64,000 nt of DNA from Pirellulaceae bacterium (GTDB lineage: Bacteria > Planctomycetota > Planctomycetia > Pirellulales > Pirellulaceae), in contig JADHUC010000002.1 in the NCBI GenBank assembly GCA_016784735.1, forward strand, positions 55,204 through 119,203. Direction: 5' to 3'. Position 1 is the first letter of the stretch, and each line of letters begins with the position of its first letter. Both the position numbers and the translations under genes were made by a program. The notes under the pieces are model-generated. The model was not told where the DNA came from and searched no databases. It was given only the letters and a program-made list of their open reading frames with translations. Of this stretch, positions 42,383 to 51,271 are shown piece after piece.

Positions 42383-42522
42383 TAACCAGGCAGCCGCGGG
42401 CAAAAACGCTTAAGCTAGCTTCGGAGTGCTCGTTTCACTAAGGGGTCACAAAGTGATAAGATATTCTGCGTGAGAAACCGGGCTTTTTGTCGTTCACCGC
42501 AACCATCAACACAGGATTCGCC

Positions 42523-43767
42523 ATGTACTTGAGTCGACGCTCCTTCTGTTTCGGATTTGCTTTGCAGGCCATTGCAGCGCTATTGATCGTTGCCACATTC
42601 GGATGCTCGGGGGAGGGACCTGCGCCCGGCACGGATACACCGCCTACGCCGGCCGTCGCGACGTCAACCGAAGACGAACCGAACATGCAGGAGCCTGACC
42701 CGGTAGCATCCGTCACAAATCCCGACGAGTCAGTTCCGAGCGAGGAACCGGGTGAAGAAGCTATGGACGAACCCGTCGTCGAGCCGGAGCCACCGACGCC
42801 AGAAACCGTTGCCGCCGTCGAACCCACGATCGAACCCACGATCGAACCCGCCGCCGAACCGACCGCCGAACCGACCGCCGAACGGCCCTCACTGGATGAC
42901 CTGCTTGCCGACCTGGAGATCCCGCCGCCCTGGCTGGAACAGGTTCAGACTCAATACGATACCTCGCAACCCTGGAAGGAGGCCCGTCTGGAAATCCGCC
43001 GTCTTTTGGGGTTCGGCAAGACGGAGACGCATCGCGAGGCCGTCAAGTTGATGTGGATCTACCTCCAGAAAGACGATATGGGTGATGGCCACGAGTACCC
43101 CATGTACACGTTGTTGGGTGGCGAGCCCCTGTGGTCTGTACGCGCCCACCAGTGGTACCTGGCCAAGCCGCACGCAAACGCGCCGCTGTATGGCTATGTC
43201 GGCCTGGCCTCGCTGTACGCGAGATACGGCGAATTTGAAAAGGGGAAGGCCCTGCTGGACGACGCGATGAACGGTCTGCCCGGACCGCCTTGGCAAATCA
43301 TGCGCAAGGCGGACATCATGGACGCCTACGGCGATCTCTACGCGGCCTGGGGAAAACCGGACGAGGCGAAGAAGTACTACGCCCAAGCCATCGAGTTGTA
43401 CCCCACCGCCAAACCGCCGTACGGTGGCCATCTGTTGCCGCGCCGAGCCGCCAAGGTGCAGTCGAAGTTGGATCTGTTGACCTTCCGCTCGCTGGAGACG
43501 GCCGAATTGCGCGACGGCCAGTACCAGGAAAAGGCCCTCGGATACGCGGGCGACGTCCACGTCACGCTGGTTGTCGAGAACGGTAAGATCGCAGATATCA
43601 AGATAAGGCACGAAGAGAAGATCGACCAAAACGCGTGCACGCTGGTGCCCCAGCGAATCATCGATTCGCAAAGCCTACAGGTGGACGCCGTGAGCGGAGC
43701 GACCGTGACCAAGGATGCGATCGTCAACGGCGCTTACCGCTGTCTGAAGAAGGCGGGTCTTAATTGA
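42523..43767 (+). CDS. Lipoprotein with TPR-like middle and FMN-binding C-terminal domain
   Basis: 414 residues from ATG 42523 (MYLSRRSFCFGFALQAIAAL). The lipobox VATFGC puts the acylated cysteine near residue 27. A Pro/Glu-rich spacer contains short repeats (EPTIEPTIEP, EPTAEPTAE). Residues about 135-330 are helical with TPR-like pairs (YARYGEFEKGKALLDDAMNG, KPDEAKKYYAQAIELYP). The last 80 residues are an FMN-binding domain like that of RnfG/NqrC (GYAGDVHVTLVVENGKIADI, then AVSGATVTKDAIVNGAYRCL), where the SGAT-T motif carries the threonine that is flavinylated in that family. An extracytoplasmic electron-transfer role is plausible. The flavinylating enzyme ApbE is not in the window. Confidence 0.85.
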   Translation: MYLSRRSFCFGFALQAIAALLIVATFGCSGEGPAPGTDTPPTPAVATSTEDEPNMQEPDPVASVTNPDESVPSEEPGEEAMDEPVVEPEPPTPETVAAVEPTIEPTIEPAAEPTAEPTAERPSLDDLLADLEIPPPWLEQVQTQYDTSQPWKEARLEIRRLLGFGKTETHREAVKLMWIYLQKDDMGDGHEYPMYTLLGGEPLWSVRAHQWYLAKPHANAPLYGYVGLASLYARYGEFEKGKALLDDAMNGLPGPPWQIMRKADIMDAYGDLYAAWGKPDEAKKYYAQAIELYPTAKPPYGGHLLPRRAAKVQSKLDLLTFRSLETAELRDGQYQEKALGYAGDVHVTLVVENGKIADIKIRHEEKIDQNACTLVPQRIIDSQSLQVDAVSGATVTKDAIVNGAYRCLKKAGLN

Positions 43768-44118
43768 GCGGTTTTCCGGTTCCAGGGATGGCACAGCGGA
43801 GATGGTGGCTGAAGTAGTAATTACCCGCTCGAAAGTTTCTGTGCGGAATAGAAACCCGGTTTTTCGGAAGCACTTCGTCTTGGTGGTAGCAGTCGCCATC
43901 GGTGCCGCGCCGGTCGCGCGTGTTTCGTCTGTTCGCAGCGCAAAGAAAGTCCTGCGCAAGTCTTTTAGCACGGGCTTGGTGGCCTTTCTTGCCCACAAAT
44001 CAACATGCCCCTGCCTGCTCGTCAGGCAGGTGGACCAGTTTGAAAGGCTAGAGGATTCAAACGCATTTCTCACCCAGACCCCCTGCCGCCTCGTGCGGCC
44101 GGTCGTCACACAGAGAGA
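43768..44118. other. Intergenic space between convergent genes
   Basis: About 350 bases. A short perfect hairpin, CCTGCCTG (44010-44017) and CAGGCAGG (44023-44030), is the only structure seen; no T-run follows. No reading frame here looks like a protein. Confidence 0.5.
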
Positions 44119-45591
44119 TCAGCGTGCGCCGCCGGTGGCGATTTGGCCGGATTCCAGTTCACGGACCTTCTCCTGGAGAATCTCGACCGTCCTGTCGATC
44201 TGTTCCAGGTGCGTCCGAAACGAAAGGACGGCGACACGGAGCATGAAAGCTCCGTCGATATTTGTCGACGAGAGAAACGTCCGCCCGTCTCGTTGGACGG
44301 CAAGAACGAGCGCCTGGTTGAACGCGTTGGCGTCGCCGTGTTTGGGCACGTAGCGGAACGCTACGATCGAAAGATCAGGATAAGGCCCCACCTCGAAGCC
44401 ATCTATCTCTTGAATGCGTTCGTAGAAATAACGCGCCAGCAGGAGCTTCTCCTCCAGGGCCGCACGAAACGGCGCGACGCCCAGCAGCTTTAGCGGCAGC
44501 CAGAGCCGCAACCCTCGAAAGTGTCGCGTCAATTCGGGCGAAAGGTCTGCTGGCGAAATTTCATCTTCGCTGGCCAGAGTCTCTTCGTCCTGCATGTAAT
44601 TGGCACTGTACCGGTGAGCCTGTCTCAAGGCCGCTCCATCCCGGACCAGGATTGCGCCCGATCCGTAGGGCAGAAACAGGCCCTTGTGCGGATTGACAAT
44701 CACCGCGTCGGAACGTTCGATTCCTCTCATGAGTTGCTTGCCGTAGTCAAGCAACGCGAAGACACCTCCGTAAGCCCCGTCGACCTGCATCCAAAGACCG
44801 CACTGCTCTGCGATATCGGCAATTGCTTCAAGCGGATCAACGGCCCCGGTGTCGGTCGTGCCCGCCGAGGCTACGATCATCCAAGGATCCAGGCCTTCGG
44901 CCAAGTCCGCTTTGATGGCCGCTTCCAGCGCTGCGGCCGACATGCGGTAGTGGTCGTCCAGTGCAATGGTCCGCTGGACGCACTCTTTCATTCCGGCGAC
45001 GCCGAGCGCCTTCTTGACGCAATGGTGAGTTTGCGGAGTCAGATAGACCACCGTCCGCTCGAAATCGCGCGCCTTCAGACCACGCGATTCGCGTGCTGCG
45101 ACGATGCCGGATAGGTGAGCGATACTGCCACCCGACGTCAGGTCGCCGGCCATCGTGTGCGGAAATCCGAACACGTTGCCCAGCCAGCCGAGCACCATGC
45201 GTTCCATCCGAACCGCGCCGGGGCTGGCGAGGAAGATACCCGAATAACGGTTGGTGACAGCGGCTAGAAAATCTCCGAGCGCGGCGTGATAGAGCCCGCC
45301 GCCAGGCACATAGCCCAGGTGCCACGGCGACGCCGGGTTGATCCCCGGCCGCTCGACGTTTTCCCGGTACAGGTCGATCGCGGTATCGATATCGATCGGA
45401 TCTTCGGCGATGGGTGAATCCAGGAGCCCCGCGCCTTCATGGTCCGATACACAGAAGACTGGACCTCGCGGCTGACGATTCAGAAACTCCTCCGTGTAAC
45501 GGACCACCTTGTCCAACATCTGTGCGCGTGCGCCCGCGTTCGGTTCTAGCGCCAGCGACTGTTCTTCGAGTTGTCGAATTTTCTCAATCAT
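44119..45591 (-). CDS. PLP-dependent group II amino-acid decarboxylase
   Basis: 490 residues from ATG 45591. It has the fold-type I decarboxylase features of the aromatic amino acid/glutamate/diaminobutyrate group: LTSGGSIAHLSGIVAARESR (phosphate-binding), QTHHCVKKALGVAG with the ring-stacking His, VASAGTTDTGAVDPL, and WMQVDGAYGGVFAL with the Asp that binds the pyridine nitrogen. The Schiff-base lysine is K303 in IVNPHKGLFLPYG. No signal peptide. The exact substrate (Trp, Tyr, DOPA, Glu or another) cannot be decided by eye. Confidence 0.9.
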   Translation of the reverse strand: MIEKIRQLEEQSLALEPNAGARAQMLDKVVRYTEEFLNRQPRGPVFCVSDHEGAGLLDSPIAEDPIDIDTAIDLYRENVERPGINPASPWHLGYVPGGGLYHAALGDFLAAVTNRYSGIFLASPGAVRMERMVLGWLGNVFGFPHTMAGDLTSGGSIAHLSGIVAARESRGLKARDFERTVVYLTPQTHHCVKKALGVAGMKECVQRTIALDDHYRMSAAALEAAIKADLAEGLDPWMIVASAGTTDTGAVDPLEAIADIAEQCGLWMQVDGAYGGVFALLDYGKQLMRGIERSDAVIVNPHKGLFLPYGSGAILVRDGAALRQAHRYSANYMQDEETLASEDEISPADLSPELTRHFRGLRLWLPLKLLGVAPFRAALEEKLLLARYFYERIQEIDGFEVGPYPDLSIVAFRYVPKHGDANAFNQALVLAVQRDGRTFLSSTNIDGAFMLRVAVLSFRTHLEQIDRTVEILQEKVRELESGQIATGGAR

Positions 45592-45719
45592 GATTCGCCG
45601 TTGCTATTTCGTCTCTCGGAGCTTGGGCTCCGTGCTGACCAGAGGCAGAATCGCCTCTGCGAAGGCTTGCCCTATATGAAAGAAAGTGTCGGCTCATCTG
45701 GCAACGATGTGATGAACGA

Positions 45720-46844
45720 TTACTTGGCCACAAAATCGTCTTCTCGAATGGCCAGACGCACATGGGCACGATTGCGCGTGGTGATCCACAATCGGCCGGG
45801 GCTGTGTTCCAGGATGTACGGATAGCAGATCTCGCCGCTGTCGGCGCGGACGATTACGACGGGTTTGGTCCATGTCTTGCCGTCGTCTTCGGAGAAGGCC
45901 AGCGACAGTTCGAGGCGTTGCCAACTGACGTCCACGCGCAGGTGGTGGCTGAGTTGATCGCGCCCGCCGGCACCGCGGATAGGCTCCTTTCCTTCCAGGG
46001 CCAGGCGATTCCATACCAGGGCCAAACGCCCACTTGCCAGGCGGATCAGGTAGCCCGGTGCGTTGCTGGCGTCGATCTTGCTCGGCCCGATCACTCGCCA
46101 GGACAGCCCGTTGTCGTCCGAGTAGGCTTTCCAGAAGTAGTCGAGCGTGGTGCGCATGAACATCAGCAACCGGCCATCGGAAAGCTCGGCGACCGTGCCT
46201 TCGAATGCCCCGTCTTCGAAACCGCGTCCACCGATATCGATGATGCTGCTGCGTCTCCACGTCTTGCCGTTGTCGGCGGAGACGTAGGTACACTGACCAT
46301 GCCGGCCGGGATCCAGGAGCATGCGTTGCACGGGCACGACGATTTGGCCGCTGCTAGTTTGAATGATATTGATCAGGGCGCCGCAGTAGCCCTCGAAGAT
46401 TTTCTGGCGATCGACCCATGTCTTGCCGCCGTCCAGGCTTCGGATGGTCCACACGGCTCGACGTCCGCCTTCCGGCGGCTGGGCCTTGACGGCGTCCCAT
46501 CCTCTGACGATCGACACCTGCGTTGAAAAGTCCATGTACACCAACACGATCACGCCATCGCGTGTCCCCAGCAACAGGCCGTGACTTGGAATCCCCGGCT
46601 TTGGGCCGTCGTAGATTCTCCGCGGCTCTGACCAGGTCTTGCCGTCGTCCGAGCTGGTGATCACGGTGTTGTTTCCCACGGTCAACAGGCTGCCGTCCTG
46701 TAATTCGACAAACGGGCCGGGTTTGTCCACGGGCAGCACTTCCGCACGCGGTTCAATCCAAAGCTTCTGCTCCGCCCGGATCACACCGGCGCACGCCAGA
46801 AACGCCAGCAGGCGCAAGGTAATCAACGCGACTTTGCGGTTCAT
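45720..46844 (-). CDS. Exported sialidase-family beta-propeller protein
   Basis: 374 residues. ATG 46844 follows GAAGGAG by eight bases; a GTG three codons earlier is less likely. A signal peptide ends near AGVIRAE. Five Asp-box motifs of the S-x-D-x-G-x-T-W type are visible: SSDDGKTW, SLDGGKTW, SADNGKTW, SDDNGLSW and SEDDGKTW. They mark a six-bladed sialidase/neuraminidase-like propeller. Many planctomycete members lack confirmed sialidase activity, so the substrate is open. It starts 13 bases after a phosphoesterase gene, suggesting an operon. Confidence 0.85.
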   Translation of the reverse strand: MNRKVALITLRLLAFLACAGVIRAEQKLWIEPRAEVLPVDKPGPFVELQDGSLLTVGNNTVITSSDDGKTWSEPRRIYDGPKPGIPSHGLLLGTRDGVIVLVYMDFSTQVSIVRGWDAVKAQPPEGGRRAVWTIRSLDGGKTWVDRQKIFEGYCGALINIIQTSSGQIVVPVQRMLLDPGRHGQCTYVSADNGKTWRRSSIIDIGGRGFEDGAFEGTVAELSDGRLLMFMRTTLDYFWKAYSDDNGLSWRVIGPSKIDASNAPGYLIRLASGRLALVWNRLALEGKEPIRGAGGRDQLSHHLRVDVSWQRLELSLAFSEDDGKTWTKPVVIVRADSGEICYPYILEHSPGRLWITTRNRAHVRLAIREDDFVAK

Positions 46845-46857
46845 ACTCGACACTCCT

Positions 46858-47937
46858 TCATGAGGATTCGCGCACCGGCTCGACGTCCAGGCGGAATTGG
46901 TTGTTACCGTCAGTCAGGGATTTCTTCAGGTAGGGCGAATAGGTCCTGACTTGGACTGTTGTGCCGTTCGGGAGGAACTCCAGCAGGCGTAAGTATCCCT
47001 CAGGCGGATCGTGATAGGCAGCCATCATCTCGTGTACCTTCTGGCCGTGACGGCCGACGCTCGTCTGCCGCGCGCCGTTGTTCAGGTGCCCGCTGAAGAC
47101 CATCCGCACGTTTGCATGTTTGGAGATCAGTTTTTGCCACAATTGCTCGCCATCATTGACATTCTCGCTGCCGTCGTGTGGGGCGCTGAAGCCGTACGAT
47201 TTGCAGTGCGGGTTGAGCTTCTGGTGAGTTCCCTTGGTTGCCCAGTCGTATCGCGCGCCGTCCTGGTAGGTATAGGCATGGGTCACGATCAAGGCCGTTC
47301 GGTTGGCGTGTCGCGAAAGGACGCCGTCGGCCCAGGCGATGGCTTCATTTCTTGGGCCCCACTCCAGGGCCACCGTGACGTAATCCGTGCCGCCAGCGCT
47401 GAACAGGTGATAGTTGGTTTCCGTCCTGTCCGGCTCGAACACTCCACCGAAGGTAGACATCGACTTGTACCGTGAGACGGGAAAGAAGTCGTTCAAGAAG
47501 GTGTCGCGGCTGGGCGAATTGCGGAATGGGTTCCATCGGTCGTGATCGTGATTGCCTGTGGTCAGGGAATAAGGGATACACACCTTATCCAGAATGGCCA
47601 TCGCATCGGAAGCGACCTGCCACGCTGCAACCTTGTTAGGAGGAGTCACCGAGGCCGTATTCCCGCTGGTGATGTCGCCTTCGTGTAACACGAATTTGAT
47701 GTTGCGAGCCTTCCGGTTGTCGGCCATCCACTGGGTCATGGTGCGGAAGATGACCGAGTCCTTATCCCAACGTGTGTCCGTATAGCGTTGGGTATCGGGA
47801 AGGACAACCAAGGTCCAAGAGCCGGGGGCCCAAGGCAACGGAGGTTCCGCCGATGCCGCAACCGTACCCATCAGCATCACAAGCAACGCGATCGAAACGG
47901 AACAGACTCTCACGCAAGACGACTTGTTTGGATTCAT
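46858..47937 (-). CDS. Exported calcineurin-like metallophosphoesterase
   Basis: 359 residues from ATG 47937. Signal peptide VSIALLVMLMGTVAASAEPP. The metal-binding motifs of secreted purple-acid/calcineurin-like enzymes are visible: LVVLPDTQRY, LHEGDITSGN, TTGNHDHDRW, IVTHAYTYQ and FSGHLNNG. Predicted to act outside the cytoplasm on phosphate esters. First gene of a two-gene unit with the sialidase-like protein. Confidence 0.88.
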   Translation of the reverse strand: MNPNKSSCVRVCSVSIALLVMLMGTVAASAEPPLPWAPGSWTLVVLPDTQRYTDTRWDKDSVIFRTMTQWMADNRKARNIKFVLHEGDITSGNTASVTPPNKVAAWQVASDAMAILDKVCIPYSLTTGNHDHDRWNPFRNSPSRDTFLNDFFPVSRYKSMSTFGGVFEPDRTETNYHLFSAGGTDYVTVALEWGPRNEAIAWADGVLSRHANRTALIVTHAYTYQDGARYDWATKGTHQKLNPHCKSYGFSAPHDGSENVNDGEQLWQKLISKHANVRMVFSGHLNNGARQTSVGRHGQKVHEMMAAYHDPPEGYLRLLEFLPNGTTVQVRTYSPYLKKSLTDGNNQFRLDVEPVRESS

Positions 47938-48270
47938 GGCAATTCCGATCGGTTGACTCTACTCAAGAGGTCAGATGTCTCACTCAGTCTAACAGGAATA
48001 TCATGCCTTCGCACTGTGCCTCGCTTCGCTAGTGGAAGCCGGATTTGTTTTTTTCGAGCGACGATCGTTGCCTGTACGACCTCGCAATGGTACTTTCGGC
48101 TTTAGCGTCCGTCGTGACGTCTCAGGCGAGCCAGCGCGTCTATCGAACGGGGAGACCAGGAGAATGCTCTTGAGAATCACTTTCATGGGAGTTGTTCTTG
48201 CCGGATATCCGCTGCATTCGTTGGCGGCAGTATTAGGCGTTCCACCCGTTGGCAGAACGGAGCATTCCGC
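47938..48270. other. Intergenic space between divergent genes
   Basis: About 330 bases between the divergent phosphoesterase and lipoprotein genes. I see no convincing gene, repeat or promoter box in it. Confidence 0.45.
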
Positions 48271-48690
48271 ATGATTAGATGTCTACGCCCACTACTCGTC
48301 GTCGCCCTGTTGACGGTGCTTACCGGATGCGGCACGAATGCACCGGCGCCGACGCCAGACGCGACCGCGCAAATCAAGACTCCCGCACCGAAGCCGGAGA
48401 TAGCTGCAATGAAGAACGACTGGCCTTTCGAGGATGTCCCGAATCTCGCAGTTATCACGCTCACTCGCATTACCGACGGATCGAACCCGATCTTGTACGT
48501 TGTTCACGATGAAGATGGTGATTGGCAGTTTCTCGATGGCGGAGACGTTTCCGAAGAGGACGCCGAAATGGCATCGCTCAAGCGTGTCGTCGAACTTGAC
48601 CCGACAATCAAGGAACTTGCCGATTTGCCGTCTGGCTGGTGTGCGGAAAGGGAAGCAGTGGGCAAAACATGGCAACGGTTCCAACGCTGA
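48271..48690 (+). CDS. Small lipoprotein of unknown function
   Basis: 139 residues from ATG 48271. The lipobox VLTGC places the lipid on C20. The mature part contains PILYVVHDEDGDWQFLDGGD, then AEMASLKRVVELDPTIKELA and DLPSGWCAERE. This matches a recurrent small-protein pattern (display of a value, then LKEIVELDPSLKELADLPxGWxAxR) that I recall from unannotated proteins. Function unknown. Confidence 0.7.
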   Translation: MIRCLRPLLVVALLTVLTGCGTNAPAPTPDATAQIKTPAPKPEIAAMKNDWPFEDVPNLAVITLTRITDGSNPILYVVHDEDGDWQFLDGGDVSEEDAEMASLKRVVELDPTIKELADLPSGWCAEREAVGKTWQRFQR

Positions 48691-48748
48691 ACACGAACCG
48701 ACGACGCGCCATTGATTTCTTTGTGCAGCCGACGCCCTGTACCAGCGT

Positions 48749-48887
48749 GTAGGCCGGAAGCAGGTCGCTCAACACGTTTCCGGAACAGCTCAAATGCAAT
48801 CGAGCGACGTGGCGCTACGTTTGCGGAGTGATCGCAGGAAAGCGACCGAAGTCCCGGCAGTAGCGGCGTTTGCTCGTTCCGGCCTAC
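48749..48887. repeat. GTAGGCCGGA-family MITE, copy 1 (139 bp)
   Basis: Ends GTAGGCCGGA (48749-48758) and TCCGGCCTAC (48878-48887). Inside are CCGGAACAGC-x-CAAA near the left and CCGGCAG followed by GTTTGCT near the right. The copy at 59404-59539, in reverse orientation, shares these blocks at the same relative positions. The surrounding space 48691-48912 holds nothing else. Confidence 0.85.
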
Positions 48888-48912
48888 AGATTCATGAATA
48901 ATCCGGGCCAGG

Positions 48913-49776
48913 CTACTGATGGCCCCATTGCAATCGGTAGCCGAGCTTGCGAGCGATTAGCATTGGCGTTGTGAAATTCACGAAGAAGCCCCCTGTGATG
49001 GTCGGTATTGCAACGTACGTCTCCCAATTCGCTGGCGTGTCCGTGAGAATTACCATGAGTGTCACGCAAGCCACGACAATCGCAACATCCACGGAGAAAA
49101 CCAGCGCCAGGGCCATCAGCAGCCGGCGCGCGTGTAGTGTGGCCACGACCACAGGCAGGACGAGTATCCCGCTTGTTACCATGATGATCAGAGCCGCGAC
49201 CGCTATTCCAACGATATTGTTGTTGCCCGATGACGCCCCTATCGACTGCGAGATCTGCGCTGCCGTCAAGGCCATCGCAATGACTGCCGTCGCGATCATC
49301 AAATCTCTGATTCGCAACGACTGGAAACTGGTAGACGGATCATCGCCTAGATGGGTAATGCGCCAGCGGAACCAGGTCCGCATTATCCACAAAGGTGCCT
49401 GCGCGGCCAGCAACAACAGGGGCAGGCATAACAGTCCAATGATGAAAATGAGCCAATCCTCGTCACCCATGAAGCCAAGATGATAAAAAAAGAGGGCAAA
49501 CGCGCCCGCCAAGGCCCCATACAGGACAAGTCCTGACGTTGCTCCCACCAAGAATCGCTTGATCCAATGGAGCGGAACGAACACGCACCAGATAGCGTGA
49601 AGTGCCATCTGCGCACCGATCGCGCTGTACCAGGCGGCAACGAAGAAAGTCCCAAGTATTTGATTCGCATCTGCGACGAGCATCAACGGGAAGATCAGAC
49701 AGTTGGCAGCGGCGAAAAACGCGATGCATCCCAGAAACAGCCAGATTGCTCGGCTACGAGGACTGCGGTGAAACAC
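48913..49776 (-). CDS. Multi-pass membrane protein of unknown function
   Basis: 287 residues from ATG 49776. About seven or eight hydrophobic segments (for example AIWLFLGCIAFFAAANCLIF and FIIGLLCLPLLLLAAQAPLW). A central soluble loop reads TSFQSLRIRDLMIATAVIAM, which resembles a short motif common before TM pairs in small planctomycete membrane proteins. No enzymatic motif. Function unknown. Confidence 0.65.
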   Translation of the reverse strand: MFHRSPRSRAIWLFLGCIAFFAAANCLIFPLMLVADANQILGTFFVAAWYSAIGAQMALHAIWCVFVPLHWIKRFLVGATSGLVLYGALAGAFALFFYHLGFMGDEDWLIFIIGLLCLPLLLLAAQAPLWIMRTWFRWRITHLGDDPSTSFQSLRIRDLMIATAVIAMALTAAQISQSIGASSGNNNIVGIAVAALIIMVTSGILVLPVVVATLHARRLLMALALVFSVDVAIVVACVTLMVILTDTPANWETYVAIPTITGGFFVNFTTPMLIARKLGYRLQWGHQ

Positions 49777-49818
49777 GCTTCCGCTCCGGTGGAAAGGAAA
49801 ATGGACGGCCTGCCTCGG

Positions 49819-50355
49819 TCACAAATAAGTCGATGTGTTCCTTCTGAAGGCACAGCGAACGTAGAGGACTACTATTGCGAGAAAGAAGAGAAGAACCAGA
49901 ATCCACTTCACGGTGGCGAAGAAGGCGGCCAGTGCGATGTAAGGCTGAGGCATGCTATGTATCTGGCCGGCGAACGGTGCGTGAATCGAGTTTTCGGCGA
50001 AGTCGAAAAAGCCCGCAAGGAGAGGCGTCCAGATGAACGTATCGTAACGCTTGGGGACGCCGTTCAGATTGAAAAGCCTCGCAAGGACAGCGGCCGAGAA
50101 TAGGGCGTACCATATGGGATGGACGATGTCGAAGTGGAAATGTCTCCTGAAGCACTCCACTTCTTCCGGTCCCCATTCGTCGGTGATGGCTGCGAATCCG
50201 GCCTGACTGAACGTTGTCTGGAGAGCCAAGAGGTCATGCTGGATAGGTCCCAAGGTCCAGACGATTGTAGCCTGAGACAATACGAACAGGGTGCCGAAAA
50301 GCACTATCACACCGGTGAGCGAGGTGGATTGTCGAAGGCAGCCGGGCACATTCAT
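49819..50355 (-). CDS. Small membrane protein of unknown function
   Basis: 178 residues from ATG 50355. Four membrane segments are predictable (GVIVLFGTLFVLSQATIVWT; IVHPIWYALFSAAVLARLF; TPLLAGFFDFAENSIH region; TVKWILVLLFFLAIVVLYV). A conserved-looking H-P-I-W and D-F-A-E-N within membrane segments hint at a real family that I cannot name. Upstream of and same strand as the other membrane protein. Confidence 0.6.
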   Translation of the reverse strand: MNVPGCLRQSTSLTGVIVLFGTLFVLSQATIVWTLGPIQHDLLALQTTFSQAGFAAITDEWGPEEVECFRRHFHFDIVHPIWYALFSAAVLARLFNLNGVPKRYDTFIWTPLLAGFFDFAENSIHAPFAGQIHSMPQPYIALAAFFATVKWILVLLFFLAIVVLYVRCAFRRNTSTYL

Positions 50356-50433
50356 ACGTTTGCGGCCTTATGGCCGGCAGAGAGATGATTGTCGGAAAAC
50401 ATACCGCTACCAGCAAGGATTGGCACATTTGCC

Positions 50434-50523
50434 CGTTTAACCCGAAGCCGGAGGCGATGGCGGGTAGCGGCATGGACAGTCCACACGTAGCGCCCGCCAT
50501 CGCCTCCGGCTTCGGGTTAAACG
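50434..50523. repeat. CGTTTAACC-family element
   Basis: The left arm begins CGTTTAACCCGAAGCCGGAG (50434) and continues GCGATGGCGGG; the right arm, CCCGCCATCGC to GGGTTAAACG, ends at 50523. The arms are about 31 bp and perfectly complementary. The arm sequence is shared with the element at 52010-52101. The rest of 50356-50746 shows nothing clear. Confidence 0.9.
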
Positions 50524-50746
50524 AGCCATCTCCGTCCTCATTGCCAAAGGCACTGTTTTACTTGAATTCCGCCAAAACCGGAAAGTGCACCGCATATTTT
50601 TCTAGAATCAGGTGGGAAAACGCCTCGTGATCGGTGACATATCCATAACTGTGGGACGCATGTCGCCGGGAAGACTCGCGAACGGGTAGAATGGCGATAG
50701 GTACGAAACCCATGGCTCGAAAGCGGACTTTGACGGCGGCTGGCAC

Positions 50747-51271
50747 GTGACACGTATCGACACGCAACGACTCGGAGAGTTGATCGACACGCATGGTGCG
50801 GCGCTCACGCTGTACGCGCGTCAGTGGTGTCGCTCGCCCGAGGATGCTTTGCAGGAGGCGTTGATCGACCTGTTGCGTCAGACCCCAGTACCCAATCACC
50901 CAATCGCTTGGCTCTACAAAACGGTCCGACGACGGGCCATGAATTTGGCTCGCGCCGAACGTCGTCGCGTCAAGCACCATCGGCAGGCCTGCGAGCAACG
51001 AAAATCGTGGTTTCTGCCAGCCGACGGCATGTCGGACGAACCCGTCGACGCCGAAGCATTGCTCAGACGACTGCCGCCGTTGGAACGCGAGATCGTTGTG
51101 GCCCGCGTTTGGGGCGAACTCTCGTTTGGCCAAATCGCCGACCTGGTCGATCGATCCACCAGCGCGGTGCACCGGCGTTACCAGCGAGCGTTGGCGGAGC
51201 TGGGGCGGATTATGACCAACCAACTCGAAGATTCGAGACAGACAGATGAACCAAGACCATCCTTCCTCTGA
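50747..51271 (+). CDS. ECF-type RNA polymerase sigma factor
   Basis: 174 residues from GTG 50747; an upstream ATG frame closes with a stop, so GTG is the probable start. Region 2 has WCRSPEDALQEALIDLLRQT and NHPIAWLYKTVRRRAMNLAR. Region 4 has LPPLEREIVVARVWGELSFG and RSTSAVHRRYQRALAELG. These define a minimal two-domain extracytoplasmic-function sigma factor. The next gene overlaps its end by 26 bases and encodes a single-pass membrane protein, the usual position of an anti-sigma factor. Confidence 0.88.
   Translation: MTRIDTQRLGELIDTHGAALTLYARQWCRSPEDALQEALIDLLRQTPVPNHPIAWLYKTVRRRAMNLARAERRRVKHHRQACEQRKSWFLPADGMSDEPVDAEALLRRLPPLEREIVVARVWGELSFGQIADLVDRSTSAVHRRYQRALAELGRIMTNQLEDSRQTDEPRPSFL

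Noticed and set aside
43802..44353. 183-codon plus-strand frame after the FMN-binding lipoprotein
   Set aside because: Its second half is antisense of the decarboxylase and the first half has no protein-like pattern.
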